Origin: Streptomyces tirandamycinicus | GTDB lineage: Bacteria; Actinomycetota; Actinomycetes; Streptomycetales; Streptomycetaceae | Assembly: GCF_003097515.1 (NCBI RefSeq) | Contig: NZ_CP029188.1 | Span: 5,095,001 to 5,159,000, forward strand | Reading direction: 5' to 3' | DNA: 64,000 bases | Part shown: positions 21,904 to 31,537 of the stretch, piece after piece | Position numbering within the stretch: the stretch's first letter is position 1 | Layout of the letters: every line of letters starts with the position of its first letter | Position numbers and translations under genes: made by a program | Notes under the pieces: generated by a model | Databases searched by the model: none | Told to the model about the DNA's origin: nothing | The model's input: the letters and a program-made list of their open reading frames with translations, nothing else

Positions 21904-23886
21904 ATGTCCGCACCATCCACCCCTCAGGACGCCCCGAAGGCCAGTGTGTCCCCAGAGGCCACAGGGGCCCCGAAGGTCACCGAGCGTGAGGCGCGACAGG
22001 TCGCCGAGGCCGCGCGCGAGCAGAGCTGGCGCAAGCCCAGCTTCGCCAAGGAGCTCTTCCTCGGCCGTTTCCGGCTCGACCTGATCCATCCCCATCCGCT
22101 GCCCGCCTCCGAGGACGTGCAGCGCGGCGAGGAGTTCCTCGCCAAACTGCGCGACTTCTGCGAGACGAAGATCGACGGCGCGCGCATCGAGCGCGAGGCC
22201 CGGATACCGGACGAGGTGATCGAGGGCCTCAAGGAACTCGGCGCCCTCGGTATGAAGATCGACACCAAGTACGGCGGCCTCGGCCTCACCCAGGTGTACT
22301 ACAACAAGGCGCTGGCCCTGGTCGGCTCGATGAGCCCCGCCATCGGTGCGCTGCTGTCCGCACATCAGTCGATCGGCGTACCGCAGCCGCTGAAGATCTT
22401 CGGCACCCAGGAGCAGAAGGAGACGTTCCTGCCGCGCCTGGCCCGTACCGACATCTCGGCGTTCCTGCTCACCGAGCCCGACGTGGGCTCCGATCCGGCG
22501 CGCCTGGCCACCACGGCGGTGCCCGACGGCGACGACTACGTGCTCGACGGCGTGAAGCTGTGGACGACCAACGGCGTCGTCGCCGACCTCCTCGTCGTCA
22601 TGGCCCGAGTCCCCAGGTCCGAGGGCCACCGGGGAGGCATCACCGCGTTCGTCGTCGAGGCGGGCGCCGAGGGCATCACGGTCGAGAACCGCAACGCCTT
22701 CATGGGCCTGCGCGGCATCGAGAACGGCGTGACCCGCTTCCACCGGGTCCGGGTGCCCGCGGCGAACCGCATCGGCCCCGAGGGCGCCGGGCTGAAGATC
22801 GCCCTGACCACGCTGAACACCGGCCGTCTGTCGCTGCCCGCGATGTGCGTCGGCGCCGGCAAGTGGTGCTTGAAGATCGCCCGCGAATGGTCCGCCGTCC
22901 GCGAGCAGTGGGGCAAGCCGGTCGCCGGCCACGAGGCCGTCGGCGCGAAGATCTCCTTCATCGCGGCCACCACCTTCGCCATGGAGGCCGTCGTCGACCT
23001 GGCGTCCCAGATGGCCGACGAGGACCGCAACGACATCCGCATCGAGGCGGCCCTGGCCAAGCTCTACGGCTCCGAGATGTCCTGTCTCATCGCCGACGAA
23101 CTGGTCCAGATCCGCGGCGGACGCGGCTTCGAGACCGCGGACTCCCTGGCCGCCCGCGGCGAACGGGCCGTCCCCGCCGAGCAGTTGCTGCGCGACCTGC
23201 GCATCAACCGCATCTTCGAGGGCTCCACCGAGATCATGCACCTGCTGATCGCGCGCGAGGCGGTGGACGCCCACCTCTCCGTGGCCGGCGACATCATCGA
23301 CCCCGACAAGTCCTTCGGCGACAAGGCCAGGGCGGGGGCGGCAGCCACCGCGTTCTACGCCCGCTGGCTGCCCAAGCTGGTCGCGGGCCCCGGCCAGCTG
23401 CCCCGCTCCTACGCCGAGTTCCACCCGCGCGGGCACACGGACCTCTCCACGCACCTGCGGTACGTGGAGCGCACCTCGCGCCGGCTGGCCCGCTCCACCT
23501 TCTACGCCATGTCCCGCTGGCAGGGCCGGATGGAGACCAAGCAGGGCTTCCTCGGCCGCGTCGTCGACATCGGAGCCGAGCTGTTCGCGATGAGCGCCGC
23601 CTGTGTGCGGGCCGAACTCCTGCGCCGGACCGGGGAGCACGGCCGGGAGGCCTACCGGCTGGCGGACGCCTTCTGCCGGCAGTCCCGTATCCGCGTCGAG
23701 GAGCTCTTCGGACGGCTGTGGACCAACACCGACGACCTCGACCGGTCGGTGGTGAAGGACGTCCTCGCCGGCTCCTACACCTGGCTCGAGGAGGGCATCC
23801 TCGACCCGAGCGGCGACGGCCCCTGGATCGCGGACGCGACCCCCGGCCCGTCGACGCGGGAGAACGTCCACCGCCCGTTCCGCTGA
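21904..23886 (+). CDS. Acyl-CoA dehydrogenase, long form
   Basis: A 660-residue flavoenzyme, longer than the usual 380-400, with an N-terminal extension and a C-terminal helical domain like very-long-chain enzymes (VLCAD/ACAD9). The core shows FAD and substrate landmarks: AFLLTEPDVGSDPA, LWTTNGVVADLLVVMAR, FHRVRVPAANRIG, GRGFETADS. The segment INRIFEGSTEIMHLLIAREA carries the Glu expected to act as the alpha-proton base. It would catalyse the first step of beta-oxidation on long acyl-CoAs and pass electrons to electron-transfer flavoprotein. No other fatty-acid genes are adjacent. Confidence 0.85.
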   Translation: MSAPSTPQDAPKASVSPEATGAPKVTEREARQVAEAAREQSWRKPSFAKELFLGRFRLDLIHPHPLPASEDVQRGEEFLAKLRDFCETKIDGARIEREARIPDEVIEGLKELGALGMKIDTKYGGLGLTQVYYNKALALVGSMSPAIGALLSAHQSIGVPQPLKIFGTQEQKETFLPRLARTDISAFLLTEPDVGSDPARLATTAVPDGDDYVLDGVKLWTTNGVVADLLVVMARVPRSEGHRGGITAFVVEAGAEGITVENRNAFMGLRGIENGVTRFHRVRVPAANRIGPEGAGLKIALTTLNTGRLSLPAMCVGAGKWCLKIAREWSAVREQWGKPVAGHEAVGAKISFIAATTFAMEAVVDLASQMADEDRNDIRIEAALAKLYGSEMSCLIADELVQIRGGRGFETADSLAARGERAVPAEQLLRDLRINRIFEGSTEIMHLLIAREAVDAHLSVAGDIIDPDKSFGDKARAGAAATAFYARWLPKLVAGPGQLPRSYAEFHPRGHTDLSTHLRYVERTSRRLARSTFYAMSRWQGRMETKQGFLGRVVDIGAELFAMSAACVRAELLRRTGEHGREAYRLADAFCRQSRIRVEELFGRLWTNTDDLDRSVVKDVLAGSYTWLEEGILDPSGDGPWIADATPGPSTRENVHRPFR

Positions 23887-23895
23887 CCGTCCGCC

Positions 23896-23931
23896 GGTGC
23901 GGGCCGCCGCCTCCACGCGGCGGCCCGCACC
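23896..23931. terminator. Terminator after the acyl-CoA dehydrogenase gene
   Basis: Perfect 15-bp stem: GGTGCGGGCCGCCGC (23896-23910) with GCGGCGGCCCGCACC (23917-23931), 6-base loop CTCCAC, ten bases after the stop codon. Confidence 0.8.
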
Positions 23932-23988
23932 CGCGGCCCCCGGGGACGCGCTGTCGGGACCCGCGGGGACTGCGGCCACAATGGGTGC

Positions 23989-25251
23989 ATGAGCGACAGC
24001 CCATCCCCCCTCGCCGATCCGCACATCGCCTTCGATCCGTCCGAAGGCCGCCGGGACATCGTCGTCCTCGGCTCCACCGGGTCCATCGGCACGCAGACCG
24101 TCGACCTGGTCCTGCGCAATCCCGACCGCTTCCGCGTCACCGCGCTCTCCGCCGCCGGAGGGCGGGCCGCCCTGCTCGCCGAGCAGGCCCACCGGCTGCG
24201 GGTCCGCTCGGTCGCCGTCGCCCGCGAGGACGCCGTCCCCGCGCTCCGCGAGGCCCTGGGCGCACGGTACGGAACGGGCGAGCCGCTCCCCGAGATCCTG
24301 GCCGGGCCCGACGCGGCGAGCCGGCTCGCCGCCTCCGAGTGCCACACCGTCCTCAACGGCATCACCGGATCCATCGGCCTCGCTCCCACCCTCGCCGCGC
24401 TCGAGGCGGGCCGCACCCTCGCGCTCGCCAACAAGGAGTCGCTCATCGTCGGCGGCCCGCTGGTCAAGGCCCTCGCGAAGCCCGGCCAGATCATCCCCGT
24501 CGACTCCGAGCACGCCGCGCTGTTCCAGGCCCTCGCCGCCGGCACCCGCGCCGACGTGCGCAAGCTGGTCGTCACCGCGTCCGGCGGCCCGTTCCGCGGC
24601 CGCTCCCGGGCCGAGCTGGCCCGGGTCACCCCCGAGGACGCCCTCGCCCACCCCACGTGGGCGATGGGCCCGGTGATCACGGTCAACAGCGCCACCCTGG
24701 TCAACAAGGGCCTGGAGGTCATCGAGGCACACCTCCTCTACGACATCCCGTTCGACCGCATCGAGGTCGTGGTCCACCCACAGTCCTACGTTCACTCGAT
24801 GGTGGAGTTCACCGACGGCTCCACGCTCGCCCAGGCCACCCCGCCGGACATGCGCGGCCCCATCGCCGTCGGTATCGGCTGGCCCGCGCGGGTGCCGGAC
24901 GCCGCCCCCGCCTTCGACTGGTCGACCGCCTCCACCTGGGAGTTCTTCCCCCTCGACGACGAGGCCTTCCCGTCCGTGGCACTGGCCCGGCACGTGGGGG
25001 AGCTGGGCGGCACCGCCCCGGCGGTGTTCAACGCCGCGAACGAGGAATGCGTCGACGCGTTCCTCGCGGGACGGCTGCCGTTCAACGGAATCATGGATAC
25101 GGTCACTGCAGTCGTCGGCGAACACGGCACCCCCCGCGGGGGAACCTCGCTGACGGTCCAGGACGTCCTGGAGGCGGAGACCTGGGCGCGCGCCCGCGCC
25201 CGGGAACTGGCCGCACCGGCGGAGAAGGCGACAGCGGAGGCTCGCGCATGA
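23989..25251 (+). CDS. dxr: 1-deoxy-D-xylulose 5-phosphate reductoisomerase
   Basis: The 420-residue enzyme makes 2-C-methyl-D-erythritol 4-phosphate, the second step of the MEP isoprenoid pathway. NADPH-binding motif VLGSTGSIGTQTVDLVL is near the N-terminus. NKESLIVGGPL and PVDSEHAALFQAL supply metal ligands. ASGGPF, then HPTWAMGPVITVNSATLVNK, and HPQSYVHSMVEF (the flexible active-site lid) follow. A short N-terminal extension precedes the Rossmann fold. It overlaps the site-2 protease gene by ATGA, and ispG follows, so two MEP genes flank a membrane protease, the common actinobacterial arrangement. Confidence 0.95.
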   Translation: MSDSPSPLADPHIAFDPSEGRRDIVVLGSTGSIGTQTVDLVLRNPDRFRVTALSAAGGRAALLAEQAHRLRVRSVAVAREDAVPALREALGARYGTGEPLPEILAGPDAASRLAASECHTVLNGITGSIGLAPTLAALEAGRTLALANKESLIVGGPLVKALAKPGQIIPVDSEHAALFQALAAGTRADVRKLVVTASGGPFRGRSRAELARVTPEDALAHPTWAMGPVITVNSATLVNKGLEVIEAHLLYDIPFDRIEVVVHPQSYVHSMVEFTDGSTLAQATPPDMRGPIAVGIGWPARVPDAAPAFDWSTASTWEFFPLDDEAFPSVALARHVGELGGTAPAVFNAANEECVDAFLAGRLPFNGIMDTVTAVVGEHGTPRGGTSLTVQDVLEAETWARARARELAAPAEKATAEARA

Positions 25252-26549
25252 CGATTCTGTTGACGGTCCTCGGCATAGCGCTCTTCGCCGTCGGACTGCT
25301 CTTCTCCATCGCCTGGCACGAGCTCGGACACCTCTCCACCGCCAAGCTCTTCGGCATCCGCGTGCCCCAGTACATGGTCGGCTTCGGCCCGACGATCTGG
25401 TCGCGCCACAAGGGCGAGACCGAGTACGGGATCAAGGCCATCCCGGCCGGCGGCTACATCCGCATGATCGGGATGTTCCCGCCCGGCCCGGACGGGCGGG
25501 TCGAGGCCCGCTCCACCTCCCCCTGGCGCGGCATGATCGAGGACGCCCGCACGGCGGCCTTCGAGGAGCTCCGGCCGGGCGACGAGACCCGGCTCTTCTA
25601 CACGCGCAAGCCGTGGAAGCGCGTCATCGTGATGTTCGCGGGCCCCTTCATGAACCTGGTGCTCGCCGTCGCGATCTTCCTCGGCGTCTCGATGTCGTTC
25701 GGCTTCGCCACCCAGACCACCCAGGTCGCCGGCGTGCAGCAGTGCGTCATCCCGCAGAGCGAGGAACGCAGCACCTGCACGTCCACCGACCCCGAGTCCC
25801 CGGCGGCGGCCGCGGGACTGCTCAAGGACGACCGGATCGTCGCCTTCGACGGGGTGCCGGTCAGCGACTGGGGCGACCTGTCCAACCGCATCCGCGAGAC
25901 CATCGGCCCCGCCACCATCACGGTCGACCGCGGAGGTGAGGAGAAGGTCCTCCAGGCCACCCTGCTGAAGAACATGGTGGCCAAGAAGGACGCGGACGGC
26001 CAGGTCGTCCCCGGCGAGTTCGTGCCGGCCGGCTACCTCGGCTTCGCGGCGCGGACGGAGATCGTGCCCCAGACCTTCGGGCAGTCCATGGACCGCATGG
26101 GCGACATGTTCGAGAACGGCGTCCAGGCGATCGTCTCGCTCCCCGCCAAGGTGCCCGACCTGTGGTCGGCGGCCTTCAGCGACGGCGAGCGCAAGGACGA
26201 CTCCCCGGTCGGGGTGGTCGGGGCGGCCCGGATCAGCGGCGAGGTGCTCAACCTCGACGCCCCCACCCAGAACATCGTCGCGACGTTCATGATGCTGCTC
26301 GCCGGCTTCAACCTGTCGCTCTTCCTGTTCAACATGCTGCCGCTGCTGCCCCTGGACGGCGGGCACATCGCGGGAGCGCTCTGGGAGTCGTTGCGGCGCA
26401 ACCTCGCTCGGCTCTTCCGCCGGCCCGACCCGGGCCCCTTCGACGTGGCCAAGCTGATGCCGGTGGCCTACGTGGTCGCGGGGATCTTCATCTGCTTCAC
26501 GCTGCTCGTGCTGGTGGCGGACATAGTGAACCCGGTGAAGATCTCCTAG
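25248..26549 (+). CDS. rseP: Site-2 membrane metalloprotease, RseP/RasP family
   Basis: A 433-residue M50 protease. The zinc motif HELGH is at residues 24-28 in the first membrane helix. Conserved GFGPTIW and IPAGGYIRMIGM follow. A PDZ domain spans about 180-260 (SPAAAAGLLKDDRIVAFDGV). The second zinc-ligand helix contains NMLPLLPLDGGHI with the LDG motif. It cleaves transmembrane segments of anti-sigma factors or signal-peptide remnants. ATG 25248 overlaps the dxr stop. A Cys pair in the extracytoplasmic loop (QQCVIPQ and RSTCTS) could form a disulfide. Confidence 0.9.
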   Translation: MTILLTVLGIALFAVGLLFSIAWHELGHLSTAKLFGIRVPQYMVGFGPTIWSRHKGETEYGIKAIPAGGYIRMIGMFPPGPDGRVEARSTSPWRGMIEDARTAAFEELRPGDETRLFYTRKPWKRVIVMFAGPFMNLVLAVAIFLGVSMSFGFATQTTQVAGVQQCVIPQSEERSTCTSTDPESPAAAAGLLKDDRIVAFDGVPVSDWGDLSNRIRETIGPATITVDRGGEEKVLQATLLKNMVAKKDADGQVVPGEFVPAGYLGFAARTEIVPQTFGQSMDRMGDMFENGVQAIVSLPAKVPDLWSAAFSDGERKDDSPVGVVGAARISGEVLNLDAPTQNIVATFMMLLAGFNLSLFLFNMLPLLPLDGGHIAGALWESLRRNLARLFRRPDPGPFDVAKLMPVAYVVAGIFICFTLLVLVADIVNPVKIS

Positions 26550-26630
26550 GGGCTGACCGGTAGGGAGCAGTGGGAGCCGTTCCCCCGGGTGACACGGCCC
26601 GGGCCCCCGGCGGACAAGGCGGCCGGACAC

Positions 26631-26662
26631 CGCGGCCGGACACCGTGTGGCGTCCGGCCGCG
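26631..26662. terminator. Hairpin between rseP and ispG
   Basis: CGCGGCCGGACACC (26631-26644) pairs with GGCGTCCGGCCGCG (26649-26662) with one mismatch and loop GTGT. TCCCTTCGGG follows. It separates the dxr-rseP transcript from ispG. Confidence 0.7.
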
Positions 26663-26777
26663 TCCCTTCGGGTGGTTCGCCGCCGCGGTGTGCCGGGCCG
26701 CACGCCCGTGGCGTAATCTCGAAGGCTGGAGCCCGCCCTGCCAGGGCCTCGATCCACACCTTGGGGTTGCACAGCAG

Positions 26778-27932
26778 ATGACCGCGATTTCTCTCGGTAT
26801 GCCGTCCGTTCCGACCAAGCTCGCCGACCGGAGGGCCAGCCGCAAGATCCAGGTCGGCTCGGTCGCCGTCGGCGGCGACGCACCCGTCTCCGTGCAGTCG
26901 ATGACGACGACGCGGACCTCCGACATCGGTGCCACGCTGCAGCAGATCGCCGAGCTGACCGCGTCCGGCTGCCAGATCGTCCGCGTCGCCTGCCCCACGC
27001 AGGACGACGCCGACGCGCTCGCCACCATCGCGCGGAAGTCGCAGATCCCGGTGATCGCGGACATCCACTTCCAGCCGAAGTACGTCTTCGCGGCGATCGA
27101 CGCCGGCTGCGCCGCGGTCCGCGTCAACCCCGGCAACATCAAGCAGTTCGACGACAAGGTCAAGGAGATCGCCAAGGCGGCCGGGGACGCCGGCACCCCC
27201 ATCCGGATCGGCGTGAACGCGGGCTCGCTCGACCAGCGGCTGCTCCAGAAGTACGGCAAGGCCACCCCCGAGGCGCTCGTCGAGTCGGCGCTGTGGGAGG
27301 CCTCGCTCTTCGAGGAGCACGGCTTCCAGGACATCAAGATCTCGGTCAAGCACAACGACCCGGTCGTCATGGTCAACGCCTACCGCCAGCTGGCCGCCCA
27401 GTGCGACTACCCGCTCCACCTGGGCGTGACCGAGGCCGGCCCGGCCTTCCAGGGCACCATCAAGTCCGCCGTCGCCTTCGGCGCGCTGCTCAGCGAGGGC
27501 ATCGGCGACACCATCCGGGTGTCGCTGTCCGCGCCCCCGGCCGAGGAGGTCAAGGTCGGCATCCAGATCCTGGAGTCGCTCAACCTGCGCCAGCGCCGGC
27601 TGGAGATCGTCTCCTGCCCGTCCTGCGGCCGCGCCCAGGTCGACGTCTACAAGCTGGCCGACCAGGTCACCGCCGGCCTCGAGGGCATGGAGGTGCCCCT
27701 GCGCGTCGCCGTCATGGGCTGCGTGGTCAACGGCCCCGGCGAGGCCCGCGAGGCCGACCTCGGTGTCGCCTCCGGCAACGGGAAGGGCCAGATCTTCGTC
27801 AAGGGCGAGGTCATCAAGACGGTGCCCGAGTCCAAGATCGTCGAGACCCTGATCGAGGAGGCGCTGAAGATCGCCGAGCAGATGGAGAAGGACGGCGTGG
27901 CCTCCGGGGAGCCCGAGGTCTCCGTCAGCTGA
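26778..27932 (+). CDS. ispG: (E)-4-hydroxy-3-methylbut-2-enyl-diphosphate synthase
   Basis: A 384-residue enzyme (GcpE) converting MEcPP to HMBPP with a [4Fe-4S] cluster. TIM-barrel signatures: VQSMTTTRTSD, VRVACPTQDDADAL, PVIADIHFQPKYVFAAIDAG, and VRVNPGNIK. The C-terminal domain has the cluster ligands in SCPSCGRAQVD and VMGCVVNGPGEA (three Cys and a Glu). ATG 26778 starts directly before the conserved fold; the upstream extension of the frame has no conserved sequence. It follows dxr and rseP in the usual order. Confidence 0.95.
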   Translation: MTAISLGMPSVPTKLADRRASRKIQVGSVAVGGDAPVSVQSMTTTRTSDIGATLQQIAELTASGCQIVRVACPTQDDADALATIARKSQIPVIADIHFQPKYVFAAIDAGCAAVRVNPGNIKQFDDKVKEIAKAAGDAGTPIRIGVNAGSLDQRLLQKYGKATPEALVESALWEASLFEEHGFQDIKISVKHNDPVVMVNAYRQLAAQCDYPLHLGVTEAGPAFQGTIKSAVAFGALLSEGIGDTIRVSLSAPPAEEVKVGIQILESLNLRQRRLEIVSCPSCGRAQVDVYKLADQVTAGLEGMEVPLRVAVMGCVVNGPGEAREADLGVASGNGKGQIFVKGEVIKTVPESKIVETLIEEALKIAEQMEKDGVASGEPEVSVS

Positions 27933-27943
27933 CGACCCTCCTG

Positions 27944-27974
27944 AGGGCCGGGTCCGCGCGGGCGGCCCGGCCCT
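27944..27974. terminator. Terminator after ispG
   Basis: AGGGCCGGG (27944-27952) and CCCGGCCCT (27966-27974), perfect 9-bp stem, 13-base loop, followed by TTCG. Confidence 0.65.
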
Positions 27975-28113
27975 TTCGCGTGAGGGGCCCGGACCCGGGT
28001 ATGCAGGTAAAGTGCACAGACCGGCGGGCCGTACACCACCACGGGTACGCGCACGGCCGGGCCGACCGAGCGGCACCTGTCGTTGCCCGCAAGGAGTGAT
28101 GGAGGGCCCTCTC

Positions 28114-28959
28114 GTGTTGACGCAGACGACCAGCCGGGTCCTCGGCCCCGACGATCTCGGGGCCGCCCTCGCGGTCCTGGAGAGCGACCCCGTCGCCAAC
28201 GCGTTCGTCACCGCCCGCGTCCAGGTCGCCGGACTCGACCCCTGGCGCCTCGGCGGCGAGATGTGGGGCTGGTACGCGGACGGCCGGCTGCGCTCGCTCT
28301 GCTACTCGGGCGCCAACCTGGTCCCCATCTGCGCCACCCCCGAGGCCGTCCGCGCCTTCGCCGACCGCGCCCGCAGGGCCGGCCGCCGCTGCTCGTCCGT
28401 CGTCGGCCCGGCGGAGGCCACCGCCCTGCTGTGGAAGCTGCTGGAGCCGAGCTGGGGCCCGGCCCGTGAAGTCCGCGCCCACCAGCCGCTCATGGTCACC
28501 GAGTCGGTGCCCCCGGACATCGAGCCGGACCCGTACGTGCGGCGCATCCGCAAGGACGAGATGGAGGTGATCATGCCCGCCTGCGTGGCCATGTTCACCG
28601 AGGAGGTCGGCGTCTCCCCGATGGCCGGCGACGGCGGACTGCTCTACCAGGCCCGGATCGCCGAACTCGTCGGCACGGGCCGCTCCTTCGCCCGCATCGA
28701 CGACGGCAAGGTCGTCTTCAAGGCCGAGATCGGCGCCGCGACCCCGCTGGCCTGCCAGGTCCAGGGCGTCTGGGTCGCCCCCGAGTACCGCGGACGGGGG
28801 CTGTCCGAGACCGGGATGGCGGCCGTGGTCCGCTACGCCCTCGCCGATGTCGCACCGGTGGTGAGCCTGTACGTGAACGACTACAACACCGCGGCCCGCG
28901 CGGCGTACCGCCGGGTGGGATTCCGCGAGGTCGGTGCGTTCATGAGCGTGCTGTTCTGA
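28114..28959 (+). CDS. DUF4081-GNAT acetyltransferase
   Basis: A 281-residue protein with two parts. The N-terminal domain (about 1-125) fits DUF4081 (GALRVLE-type start, FVTARVQVAGLDPWRLGGEM, GWYADGRLRSLCYSGANLVP). The C-terminal GNAT fold has the acetyl-CoA loop VWVAPEYRGRGLSETGMAAV and ends LYVNDYNTAARAAYRRVGF. GTG 28114 is preferred (GGAGGG seven bases upstream); ATG 28099 is in frame but too close to its AAGGAG. The substrate is unknown. The combination is conserved beside ispG in Streptomyces-like genomes. Confidence 0.8.
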   Translation: MLTQTTSRVLGPDDLGAALAVLESDPVANAFVTARVQVAGLDPWRLGGEMWGWYADGRLRSLCYSGANLVPICATPEAVRAFADRARRAGRRCSSVVGPAEATALLWKLLEPSWGPAREVRAHQPLMVTESVPPDIEPDPYVRRIRKDEMEVIMPACVAMFTEEVGVSPMAGDGGLLYQARIAELVGTGRSFARIDDGKVVFKAEIGAATPLACQVQGVWVAPEYRGRGLSETGMAAVVRYALADVAPVVSLYVNDYNTAARAAYRRVGFREVGAFMSVLF

Positions 28960-28987
28960 GCGGTCGGCGGAGAAGTAGGGTTCCCGC

Positions 28988-29530
28988 ATGGAACACGATG
29001 TCGAGGTGGCGCCGGTCAACCTCGCCGCGCGCGTGGACGACGCCCTCTCCGTGCAGGCCCTCGCCTTCGGCCTGACCGAGGAGGAGGTCGGCATCCGCCG
29101 CCACATCGTGCTCCGGCACCTGCTCTGCCCGGGCGCCCACGCCCTCGGCGCGACCACCCCCGAGGGCCGTCTGGTGGGCTTCGTGTACGGGATGCCGAAC
29201 GACCGCACCCACTGGTGGTCCACGGTCGTGGAGCCGTACCTGCGCAGCAACGGCTCCGACGACTGGCTCGACGACTCCTTCGTGATCACCGAGCTCCATG
29301 TCCACCCCGCCTACCAGGGGCGCGGGATCGGCCGCCGGCTGATCACCACCATCACCGACGGCGCCGCCCAGTCCCGCTCCATCCTGTCCGCGATCGACAC
29401 CGACAGCCCTGCCCGAGGGCTGTACCGCGCCCTCGGCTACCGGGACCTCGCCCGCCGGGTCCTCTTCCCCAGCGCCCCGAAGCCCTACGCGGTGATGGGC
29501 GCCCCGCTGCCGCTGCTGCGCGGCACGTAA
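28988..29530 (+). CDS. GNAT-family N-acetyltransferase
   Basis: A 180-residue single-domain GNAT. The catalytic/CoA segments are ELHVHPAYQGRGIGRRLITT and the final SPARGLYRALGYRDLARRVL. N-terminal half: VDDALSVQALAFGLTEEEV, GRLVGFVYGMPNDRTHWWST. It starts 28 bases after the DUF4081 gene and may be co-transcribed with it. It could acetylate an amine-bearing metabolite, antibiotic or protein N-terminus; nothing in the sequence decides. Confidence 0.85.
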   Translation: MEHDVEVAPVNLAARVDDALSVQALAFGLTEEEVGIRRHIVLRHLLCPGAHALGATTPEGRLVGFVYGMPNDRTHWWSTVVEPYLRSNGSDDWLDDSFVITELHVHPAYQGRGIGRRLITTITDGAAQSRSILSAIDTDSPARGLYRALGYRDLARRVLFPSAPKPYAVMGAPLPLLRGT

Positions 29531-29653
29531 GGGGCCCCGCCGCACGGACCGGGGGGTGTTCGCGGCGGAACTGATTTCCGCCCGCCGGTGCCACCCGGCT
29601 AACCTCCTGGACATCACCCTTTCTTGTACGCACGTGTACGCAGGAGACAATCC

Positions 29654-31348
29654 ATGGCAGCCCAGGTCCAGCGCATGTCCCGTCTGATGGTCAAGACACT
29701 GCGCGACGACCCGGCGGACGCCGAGACGCTCAGCCACAAACTGCTGGTCCGCGCCGGCTACGTCCGGCGGAACGCGGCGGGCATCTGGAGCTGGCTGCCC
29801 CTCGGCATGCGGGTCCTGGAGAACGTGGCCCGGGTCGTCCGCGAGGAGATGGACGCGATCGGCGCCCAGGAGGTGCTGCTGCCCGCGCTGCTGCCCAAGG
29901 AGCCGTACGAGGCGACCGGGCGCTGGGACGAGTACGGCGCCGAGCTGTTCCGCCTGAAGGACCGCAAGGGCGCGGACTACCTGCTCGGGCCGACGCACGA
30001 GGAGATCTTCACCCTGCTGGTGAAGGACCAGTGCACCTCGTACAAGGACCTCCCGGTCATCCTCTACCAGATCCAGACGAAGTACCGCGACGAGGCCCGT
30101 CCGCGCTCCGGCATCCTGCGCGGCCGCGAGTTCCAGATGAAGGACTCCTACTCCTTCGACACCACCGACGAGGGGCTGGCGGAGTCGTACCGGCTGCACC
30201 GCGAGGCCTACATCAAGATCTTCCGGCGCCTCGGCCTGGAGCACCGCATCGTCTCCGCCGTCTCCGGCGCGATGGGCGGCTCGGCCTCCGAGGAGTTCCT
30301 GGCCCCGGCCCCCGCGGGCGAGGACACCTTCGTCCACTGCCCCTCCTGCCACTACGCGGCCAACACCGAGGCCGTCACCTTCGCGGTCGCGCCGGCCTCC
30401 GGCGAGCACGGTCCCGTCGAGGAGCTGGACACCCCCGACACCCCGACCATCGAGACGCTCGCCGACCACCTGGGGGTGCCGGCGTCCGCCACGCTGAAGA
30501 ACCTGCTCGTGAAGGTCGACGGGGAGATCGTCGCCGTCGGCGTGCCCGGTGACCGGGAGGTCGACCTCGGCAAGCTCACGGACCACCTCGCCCCGGCGGC
30601 CGTCGAACTGGTCACCGCCGAGGACTTCGTCGGCCGCCCCGACCTGGTGCGCGGGTACGTGGGCCCGCAGGGCCTGGAGAAGGTCCGCTACCTCGCCGAC
30701 CCCCGGGTCGCCCCGGGCACCGCCTGGATCACCGGCGCCAACAAGCAGGACAAGCACGCCCGGAACGTCGTCGCCGGCCGCGACTTCGAGGTCGACGAGT
30801 ACCTGGACGTGGTCGTCGTCCAGGACGGGGACCCGTGCCCCGCCTGCGGGGCCGGGCTGAAGCTGGACCGCGCCATCGAGATCGGCCACATCTTCCAGCT
30901 GGGCCGCAAGTACACCGACGCCTTCCAGCTCGACGTCCTGGGCCAGAACGGCAAGCCGGTCCGCGTGACCATGGGCTCGTACGGCATCGGCGTCTCCCGC
31001 GCGGTGGCCGCCCTCGCCGAGCAGCACGCCGACGAGCAGGGCCTGTGCTGGCCCGCCGAGATCGCCCCGGCGGACGTCCACGTCGTCGCCGCGGGCAAGG
31101 CGCTGCAGACCGAGCTCGCGCTCGACGTGGCGGAGAAGCTCGGCGCGGCGGGTGTGCGGGTGCTGGTGGACGACCGGGCCGGTGTCTCCCCGGGGGTGAA
31201 GTTCACCGATGCCGAGCTGATCGGTGTCCCGAAGATCCTGGTGGCGGGCCGCCGCTCGAGCGAGGGCGTCCTGGAGCTGAAGGACCGCCGCACGGGCGAG
31301 CGCGAGGAGCTGACGGCCGAGGAGGCCATCGCACGCCTCACCGCCTGA
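29654..31348 (+). CDS. proS: Prolyl-tRNA synthetase, bacterial type
   Basis: A 564-residue class II aminoacyl-tRNA synthetase. Motif 2 region: GPTHEEIFTLLVKDQCTSYK and GREFQMKDSYSFDTTDEGL. The editing (INS/YbaK) domain inserted at about 230-390 includes TLKNLLVKVDGEIVAVGVPG and ITGANKQDKHARN. Motif 3 is GSYGIGVSRAVAALAEQHAD. The C-terminal anticodon-binding domain begins IAPADVHVVAAGK. ATG 29654 follows GGAGA; an upstream in-frame GTG/TTG extension is not conserved. Two TGTACGCA copies (29625, 29635) lie just before the gene. A terminator follows. Confidence 0.95.
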   Translation: MAAQVQRMSRLMVKTLRDDPADAETLSHKLLVRAGYVRRNAAGIWSWLPLGMRVLENVARVVREEMDAIGAQEVLLPALLPKEPYEATGRWDEYGAELFRLKDRKGADYLLGPTHEEIFTLLVKDQCTSYKDLPVILYQIQTKYRDEARPRSGILRGREFQMKDSYSFDTTDEGLAESYRLHREAYIKIFRRLGLEHRIVSAVSGAMGGSASEEFLAPAPAGEDTFVHCPSCHYAANTEAVTFAVAPASGEHGPVEELDTPDTPTIETLADHLGVPASATLKNLLVKVDGEIVAVGVPGDREVDLGKLTDHLAPAAVELVTAEDFVGRPDLVRGYVGPQGLEKVRYLADPRVAPGTAWITGANKQDKHARNVVAGRDFEVDEYLDVVVVQDGDPCPACGAGLKLDRAIEIGHIFQLGRKYTDAFQLDVLGQNGKPVRVTMGSYGIGVSRAVAALAEQHADEQGLCWPAEIAPADVHVVAAGKALQTELALDVAEKLGAAGVRVLVDDRAGVSPGVKFTDAELIGVPKILVAGRRSSEGVLELKDRRTGEREELTAEEAIARLTA

Positions 31349-31394
31349 GCGCGGCGGACCCCCCGGCCCCGGAGGGTCCCGGCGGGACGTGGGG

Positions 31395-31433
31395 AAGCGG
31401 GACGGAACCGGTGCCACCGGTCCCGTCCCGCTT
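31395..31433. terminator. Bidirectional terminator between proS and the convergent minus-strand unit
   Basis: 18-bp stem with one mismatch (31395-31412 with 31416-31433), loop GCC. The arms read AAGCGGGACGGAACCGGT and ACCGGTCCCGTCCCGCTT. Confidence 0.8.
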
Positions 31434-31537
31434 CTCGTCCTCGTGCCCTCCGGGCCCTTCCGCCCCCGCGGGAGGCGTCGTGCACACCGGGTGACGGGCC
31501 GGCCCCGGCGTACGGCCACCGGCGCGATGCCGGCCGG

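Noticed and set aside
29531..29653. T-box leader before proS
   Set aside because: The gap is only 123 bases and has no T-box core or antiterminator pairing.
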